The notes under the pieces are model-generated. The model was not told the origin of the DNA. It worked only from the letters and a program-made list of their open reading frames with translations, and did not search any database. This document shows, in pieces, positions 30,990-34,987 of a DNA stretch of 34,987 bases. Within the stretch, counting starts at the first letter, position 1. Each line of letters opens with the position of its first letter. The DNA comes from AC-51 sp036265325 (lineage in GTDB: Bacteria > Actinomycetota > UBA4738 > HRBIN12). The position numbers and the translations under genes are program-made. The stretch spans positions 1 to 34,987 of the forward strand of contig DATAPH010000019.1 in assembly GCA_036265325.1 (NCBI GenBank). Direction: 5' to 3'.

Positions 30990-33183
30990 TCGTCACGGTG
31001 CTCGTCTGTTCCTTCGAGGTGCCCGCGGCCGGGTCCTGATAGATCACGGTGCCCCGTGGCTGCGTGGAGGCCTCCGATGCGCTCTTCACGTAGAAGCCCG
31101 CCTGCGTCAGGGCGGCGGTCGCGTGTGCTTCATCGAACCCGATCACCGATGGAACCAACACGCTCTGCAGCGACGTGGGCGAGGTGCATGTCTGCGTCGG
31201 CTCCGTGCCGGCGACGTAGTTGAGGCTCTCGATGTGGTTCGGCGGCGTGAACTCGTTGGGCAGGCACGCCGGGTCCTGGGTCGCGTCGACCGCGACGGTG
31301 ACGTAGTGCACCTCCGGCGTCGGGAACGCGTCGGGCGGCAGCGTCGACGTCGCCTTCTCCATCAGCAGGCGCCAGATCTGGGCGGGCCACGTGCCACCGA
31401 ACACGGTGATCCTCGTTCGCGGCGGCTCCATCGGGATCTGTCCCTCGTGGAACCCGACCCACACCGCCGCCGACAGCTGCGGCACGGCGCCGACGAACCA
31501 CGCGTTGTCATGGTTGTCGTCGGTGCCGGTCTTGCCGATCTGCGGGCGCCCGATGTTCGCGGCGGTGCCGGTGCCGTAGAGCACGACGTCTTGGAGGATG
31601 TCGTCGGCCGCCGCTGCGACCTGTGGATCGACCACCTGGTCGGGCTTAGGATCGGCTTGCCACAGTACGGAGCCGTCGGGGCCGACGACGGACTCGACCG
31701 GGATCGGGTCGACGCGCTTGCCGCCGGTCGCAAGCGTGCCGTACGCGCTGGCCATCTCGAGGGTGTTCGCTTCATTGGATCCGAGCACCGCGCTGTCGAC
31801 GGCGAGCAGCGGCTTGGTGGGCTCGCCCACGTTTGTGCAGCACCGCATCCCCATCTGCTCCGCGGTCCGAACGACGGTGTCCGGGCCGAGCTGCTGGATC
31901 AGCTGCGCGTAGACCGTGTTCACGGAATCTTCCGTCGCGGTGCGCAGGCTGAGGGTGCCGTACCCCTGGCCCTCGGCGTTGGTCACGTTCCAAGTGCCAC
32001 CGCCGGGGAGCGGCAAGGTGATCGACGCGGGGGCCGCGAACGTTGAGTCGGGTGAGTAGCCGTGCTCGAGCGCCGCAACGAGCGCGAAAGCCTTGAACGC
32101 CGAGCCTGTCTGGCGTCCCGACCCGCCCGCGTCGGTGGCGAGGTTCACGCGTCCGGCGCCGGTGTTCGCCCAATAGTCCTTGTCCCTGCCGCCGATCATC
32201 GCCCGCACGTACCCGGTCCGCGGGTCCACGACGGTGATCGCCGCGTCGGGATCGCCGGGATAGCGGAGGATCTGGCGGACGGCGTTCTCGCCCGCGGCCT
32301 GCACGGCGGGGTCGAGCGTCGTCGTGATCCGGAGCCCGCCGGTGAACAACAGCCGGTACCGGTCGTCGTACGTCTTGCCGAACGCCGGGTTCGAGAGGAA
32401 CCACCGCTTGAAATAGTCGACGAAGTATGGGAACGGATAGCGGGCCTGGCTGTCGTTGTGCACCACGGTGATCGGCTCGCGCCGCGCGGCGACGTGCTCC
32501 GCGTGCGTGATCGTCCCCATCTGCTCCATGATCCGGAGCACCACGTCGCGGCGGCCCTCGGCCGAGGCAGGGCGCACGAACGGGTCGAAGTGGTTCGGCG
32601 CCGTGATCAGCCCGGCGAGCGTGGCCGACTCGGACAGATCGAGCTCACTCGCGTGGACCCCGAAGTACGTCTCAGCCGCAGCCTCGATGCCGTACGCGCC
32701 CTCCCCGAAGTACACGGTGTTCAGGTAGTCGGTGAGGATCTCGTCCTTGGTGTACCGGTTCTCCATCTGCACGGCGAGCGCGGCCTCGTCGATCTTGCGG
32801 CGAAGGTTCTGCGCGTCGCCGGTGTACAGGTTCTTCGCGAGCTGCTGGGTGATCGTCGAGCCGCCCTCGACGAAGCCACCGTTGCCGATGTCGACCGCAA
32901 GCGCCCGGGCGAGGGCGAACACGTCGACGCCGCCATGGTCGTAGAAGCGTCGGTCCTCGATCGCCACGGTGGCGTCGCGCACCGACTGGGGCATCTGATC
33001 CTGCGTCAGGATCACACGGTTCTCCGTCGCGTGCAGGTCGGTGATCAGCGAACCGTCGCTCGCGTAGATCGACGACGTTTGCGCGAGCGGACGCTCCCGC
33101 TGGTCGTCCAGTCGGGGGAGGTCGCACGCGCCGGCCAGGAGGGCGAGCACCGCGAACAAGGCGAGGGCGCGGGCCTTCACCAT
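30958..33183 (-). CDS. Class A penicillin-binding protein (transglycosylase/transpeptidase) with C-terminal PASTA domain
   Basis: Bifunctional peptidoglycan synthase, 741 residues. A hydrophobic N-terminus ends LALLAGACDL with Cys20, so it may be a lipoprotein rather than the usual membrane-spanning anchor. The GT51 transglycosylase (about 60-230) has IEDRRFYDHGGVD (Glu76) and GGSTITQQLAKN. The transpeptidase has SAFK (Ser361), SVN (420-422) and KTGT (551-554). A linker with several cysteines precedes one PASTA domain (676-737), which in this family binds peptidoglycan. The ATG (33181-33183 on the plus strand) follows a -10 box; an open frame upstream overlaps tyrS and is a shadow. It is the only substantial gene I call on the minus strand, divergent from tyrS. 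Confidence 0.93.
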   Translation of the reverse strand: MVKARALALFAVLALLAGACDLPRLDDQRERPLAQTSSIYASDGSLITDLHATENRVILTQDQMPQSVRDATVAIEDRRFYDHGGVDVFALARALAVDIGNGGFVEGGSTITQQLAKNLYTGDAQNLRRKIDEAALAVQMENRYTKDEILTDYLNTVYFGEGAYGIEAAAETYFGVHASELDLSESATLAGLITAPNHFDPFVRPASAEGRRDVVLRIMEQMGTITHAEHVAARREPITVVHNDSQARYPFPYFVDYFKRWFLSNPAFGKTYDDRYRLLFTGGLRITTTLDPAVQAAGENAVRQILRYPGDPDAAITVVDPRTGYVRAMIGGRDKDYWANTGAGRVNLATDAGGSGRQTGSAFKAFALVAALEHGYSPDSTFAAPASITLPLPGGGTWNVTNAEGQGYGTLSLRTATEDSVNTVYAQLIQQLGPDTVVRTAEQMGMRCCTNVGEPTKPLLAVDSAVLGSNEANTLEMASAYGTLATGGKRVDPIPVESVVGPDGSVLWQADPKPDQVVDPQVAAAADDILQDVVLYGTGTAANIGRPQIGKTGTDDNHDNAWFVGAVPQLSAAVWVGFHEGQIPMEPPRTRITVFGGTWPAQIWRLLMEKATSTLPPDAFPTPEVHYVTVAVDATQDPACLPNEFTPPNHIESLNYVAGTEPTQTCTSPTSLQSVLVPSVIGFDEAHATAALTQAGFYVKSASEASTQPRGTVIYQDPAAGTSKEQTSTVTITVARPPAGA

Positions 33184-33190
33184 CAGCGCG

Positions 33191-33196
33191 AGCGTA
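33191..33196 (-). promoter_or_regulatory. -10 box of the PBP gene, leaderless type
   Basis: On the minus strand TACGCT is followed by seven bases and the ATG. It shares the 130-base gap 33184-33313 with the tyrS promoter; I see nothing else in that gap. Confidence 0.5.
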
Positions 33197-33300
33197 CCCC
33201 TGGGTCTTCGCGTTCCTGGGAGGTACACCGACCTTGTGGCCGAATGGATATGCCGATCCTGTGACGGCCCCGCACCGGCGGAAACAGAAGGGCTCGCTGG

Positions 33301-33306
33301 TAGCAT
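33301..33306 (+). promoter_or_regulatory. -10 box of tyrS, leaderless type
   Basis: TAGCAT ends seven bases before the tyrS ATG at 33314; no ribosome-binding site intervenes. Confidence 0.55.
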
Positions 33307-33313
33307 CCGCGCG

Positions 33314-34525
33314 ATGGCCGCCGACCTCGATGAGCTGCGGAGCGGCGCCGCCGAGATCATCCCCATCAACGGACTCGACGCGAAGCTCGCGCTCGGTCGA
33401 CCGCTCCGCGTGAAGCTCGGCATCGATCCGAGCCGGCCCGACCTCACCCTCGGACATTCGGTCGTGCTCGGCGCGCTCCAGAGGTTCCTCGACGCCGGCC
33501 ATGAGGCGATCCTCATCGTCGGTGACTTCACCGGGCGCGTCGGGGACCCATCGGGTCGCTCCGAGACGCGGCCTATGCTCAGCGCCGAGGAGGCGGACGA
33601 GAACGCGCGGAGCTACCTGGACCAGGCGAGTCTGGTGCTCGACGTCGAACGCGCAACGGTTCGCCGGAACTCCGAATGGCTCAGTGAGCTCGACGCCGCC
33701 GATCTGATCCGGCTCGCGTCCGTCACGACGATCGCGCAGATGCTCGAGCGCGAGGACTTCCGCACCCGGCACCAAGCGAACCAGCCGATCAGCGTGGTCG
33801 AGTTCCTGTACCCGCTGCTGCAGGGCTACGACTCGGTCGCGGTCGAGTCAGATATCGAACTCGGCGGGACCGACCAGACGTTCAACCTGTTGATGGGCCG
33901 CGAGGTCCAGCGTGCGTACGGTCAAGAACCGCAAGCGGTGCTCACCCTTCCGCTGATCGAGGGCCTGGACGGCGTCCGCAAGATGTCGAAGTCGTTCGAC
34001 AACTTCGTCGCCCTGACCGACCCATCCGACGAGATGTTCGGCAAGCTGATGAAGCTCCCCGACGAGCTGATCGCGAAGTACGAACTGCTGTGCACGAGGC
34101 TCGGGGCCGCCGACCACGAGCGTGTCGCGGCCGGCCTGTCCGACGGCTCGATCCACCCCAACGCGGAGAAGCGCCGGATGGCTCGCACGATCGTGGAGCG
34201 CTATCACGGTCCCGGGTCGGGCGAAGCCGCCGAAGCCGCATTCGACAAGGTGTTCCGCGAACACGAGACACCGGACGAGGTCGCGGAGGTGGTGCTCCCG
34301 GCCGACGTCGTCACGGATGGCGTCGTCTGGCTCCCGAAGGCCCTCGCGCTCGCGGGCCTCGCAGCCTCCAACGGCGAGGGCCGCCGCGCGATCGAACAGG
34401 GCGGCGTAAGGATCGATGGGGAGCCTGTCGCATCAGACGTGCTCGAGGTCCCGGCCGACCAGCTGATCGGCCGCGTGCTGCAGGTCGGCCGGCGCCGGTT
34501 CGCTAGGGTCGCCTCGATCGGGTGA
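33314..34525 (+). CDS. tyrS: Tyrosyl-tRNA synthetase
   Basis: Class I synthetase, 403 residues. The nucleotide-binding signature region is DPSRPDLTLGHSVVL, where the family usually has HxGH, so the first His is Thr; the second His is kept. KMSKSFDNF is intact, and the tyrosine/tRNA region ELGGTDQTFNLLMGR is typical. The C-terminal S4-like RNA-binding domain is seen in EGRRAIEQGGVRIDGEPV. The ATG at 33314 is supported by the -10 box; an in-frame ATG at 33236 would add 26 unrelated residues through the promoter. Confidence 0.94.
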   Translation: MAADLDELRSGAAEIIPINGLDAKLALGRPLRVKLGIDPSRPDLTLGHSVVLGALQRFLDAGHEAILIVGDFTGRVGDPSGRSETRPMLSAEEADENARSYLDQASLVLDVERATVRRNSEWLSELDAADLIRLASVTTIAQMLEREDFRTRHQANQPISVVEFLYPLLQGYDSVAVESDIELGGTDQTFNLLMGREVQRAYGQEPQAVLTLPLIEGLDGVRKMSKSFDNFVALTDPSDEMFGKLMKLPDELIAKYELLCTRLGAADHERVAAGLSDGSIHPNAEKRRMARTIVERYHGPGSGEAAEAAFDKVFREHETPDEVAEVVLPADVVTDGVVWLPKALALAGLAASNGEGRRAIEQGGVRIDGEPVASDVLEVPADQLIGRVLQVGRRRFARVASIG

Positions 34526-34565
34526 GTCGTACACTGCGACGGTAACGAAGGCTCGCTCGGTCCGG

Positions 34566-34593
34566 TTGACGGCTCGGGCGAGGCTGCTACCAT
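34566..34593 (+). promoter_or_regulatory. rRNA operon promoter
   Basis: TTGACG (34566-34571), 16-base spacer, TACCAT (34588-34593); this is the best -35 in the window. Transcription would begin near 34600, about 260 bases before 16S. A second, weaker candidate TACACT lies at 34530-34535. Confidence 0.6.
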
Positions 34594-34599
34594 CATCGG

Positions 34600-34861
34600 T
34601 CGGCGCGCGTCCCGCCGAGTTTCTTCTCCCGCGCGGGGATACGTGCGCCGTTCGCACCTTGAGAACTGAACAGCGTGTGAATGCCAGTGCCTCGTCAGAC
34701 CGAGGTTCGGTTCGCCGTGCCCCGGTCCTGACATTCCAAGAAACGCCCGCCCGGTAACGGGCGGTCGGACAGGCCGGATCGGGGTGCCTCCCGAAGCCGG
34801 CCAACTCCGAACAGAACACGGCCGAACCCGACGCTTTCGGGCTGAGGGTGAAGCCGGAATC
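34600..34861 (+). other. rRNA leader with antitermination-like box
   Basis: Non-coding leader of the rRNA operon. TTGAGAACTGAACAG (34659-34673) matches the sequence typically found in actinobacterial rRNA leaders (boxA/processing region). A hairpin CCTCG/CGAGG is at 34690-34705, and a seven-pair hairpin with a GTAA loop is at 34747-34764. The last 60 bases probably take part in the processing stem around 16S. No gene or tRNA is seen in this stretch. Confidence 0.6.
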
Positions 34862-34987
34862 TCTACGGAGAGTTTGATCCTGGCTCAGGACGAACGCTGG
34901 CGGCGCGCTTAACACATGCAAGTCGAACGGTGAACCGGGCTTCGGCCCGGGGATCAGTGGCGAACGGGTGCGTAACACGTGGGCAAC
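34862..34987 (+). rRNA. rrs: 16S ribosomal RNA (3' partial, first 126 bases)
   Basis: The universal 5' primer site AGAGTTTGATCCTGGCTCAG begins at 34869, placing the mature end near 34862 by comparison with E. coli numbering. It continues GACGAACGCTGGCGGCG, ACATGCAAGTCGAACGG and AACGGGTGCGTAACACGTG, all bacterial 16S hallmarks. The gene runs off the right edge. Confidence 0.97.

Noticed and set aside
33184..33531. N-terminal extension of the PBP to 33531 on the minus strand
   Set aside because: It overlaps tyrS and the divergent promoter region and would place a signal sequence in the middle of the protein.
34530..34535. TACACT after tyrS as the main rRNA promoter
   Set aside because: It has no convincing -35, whereas 34566-34593 has TTGACG with 16-base spacing; kept only as a weak second candidate.
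1..34987. Mobile elements, CRISPR arrays, toxin-antitoxin or defence genes, tRNAs
   Set aside because: No transposase, integrase, spaced repeat array or tRNA-like cloverleaf was recognised; gene order and composition look uniform.

Overview
The window is high-GC DNA from an actinobacterium, probably an uncultured or deep-branching one. Three things point there: a gene for an actinobacterial integration host factor (mihF, 9172-9489), a PriA that keeps its zinc-binding cysteines but has lost the helicase motifs, and the gene order pyr-mihF-gmk-rpoZ-coaBC-metK-priA-def-fmt-rsmB-rpe-rib, followed by infC-rpmI-rplT-methyltransferase-pheST-argF-mpg-tyrS-rrn. The order resembles that of mycobacteria and streptomycetes (from memory). 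The first 126 bases of a 16S rRNA gene lie at the right edge, too few for me to name a class.

Layout. (1) 1-9068: pyrimidine operon pyrB(partial)-pyrC-carA-carB-pyrK-pyrD-like-pyrF, every junction overlapping by 1 or 4 bases. (2) 9097-12794: mihF with its own promoter, then gmk, rpoZ, coaBC and metK. (3) 12796-17360: priA, def, fmt, rsmB. (4) 17396-19021: rpe and a receiver-GGDDF protein. (5) 19078-23036: FMN riboswitch and riboflavin operon ribD-ribE-ribBA-ribH plus a coupled cupin gene. (6) 23045-24437: infC-rpmI-rplT behind a structured leader. (7) 24455-25926: a gene fusing a TrmH/SpoU RNA methyltransferase to a histidine-kinase-like module. (8) 25945-30989: pheS-pheT, argF, and a 3-methyladenine DNA glycosylase. 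(9) 30958-33183, minus strand: a class A penicillin-binding protein, divergent from tyrS (33314-34525). (10) 34526-34987: rRNA promoter, leader and 16S start.

How it works together. The genes supply UMP synthesis, riboflavin/FMN, SAM and CoA precursors, translation initiation (IF3, formyl-Met-tRNA, deformylase), L35/L20, two tRNA synthetases and rRNA. Almost everything is on the plus strand in tightly coupled units. Seven genes (metK, fmt, rpe, pheS, argF, tyrS and the minus-strand PBP) have a TANNNT -10 box ending only 6-9 bases before the start codon, the signature of leaderless mRNA. Genes with an evident 5' leader (mihF, the rib riboswitch, infC) use TATACT instead.

Most unusual items: the methyltransferase-kinase fusion at 24502 and the 14-bp inverted repeat that can bury its ribosome-binding site; the infC leader (short ORF, terminator hairpin, and a coding frame that begins without ATG/GTG/TTG); a PyrD-like protein in the pyr operon that has lost nearly all canonical orotate-contacting residues; and priA, whose conserved N-terminus also lies upstream of any canonical start codon. 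I saw no mobile element, CRISPR array or tRNA gene.
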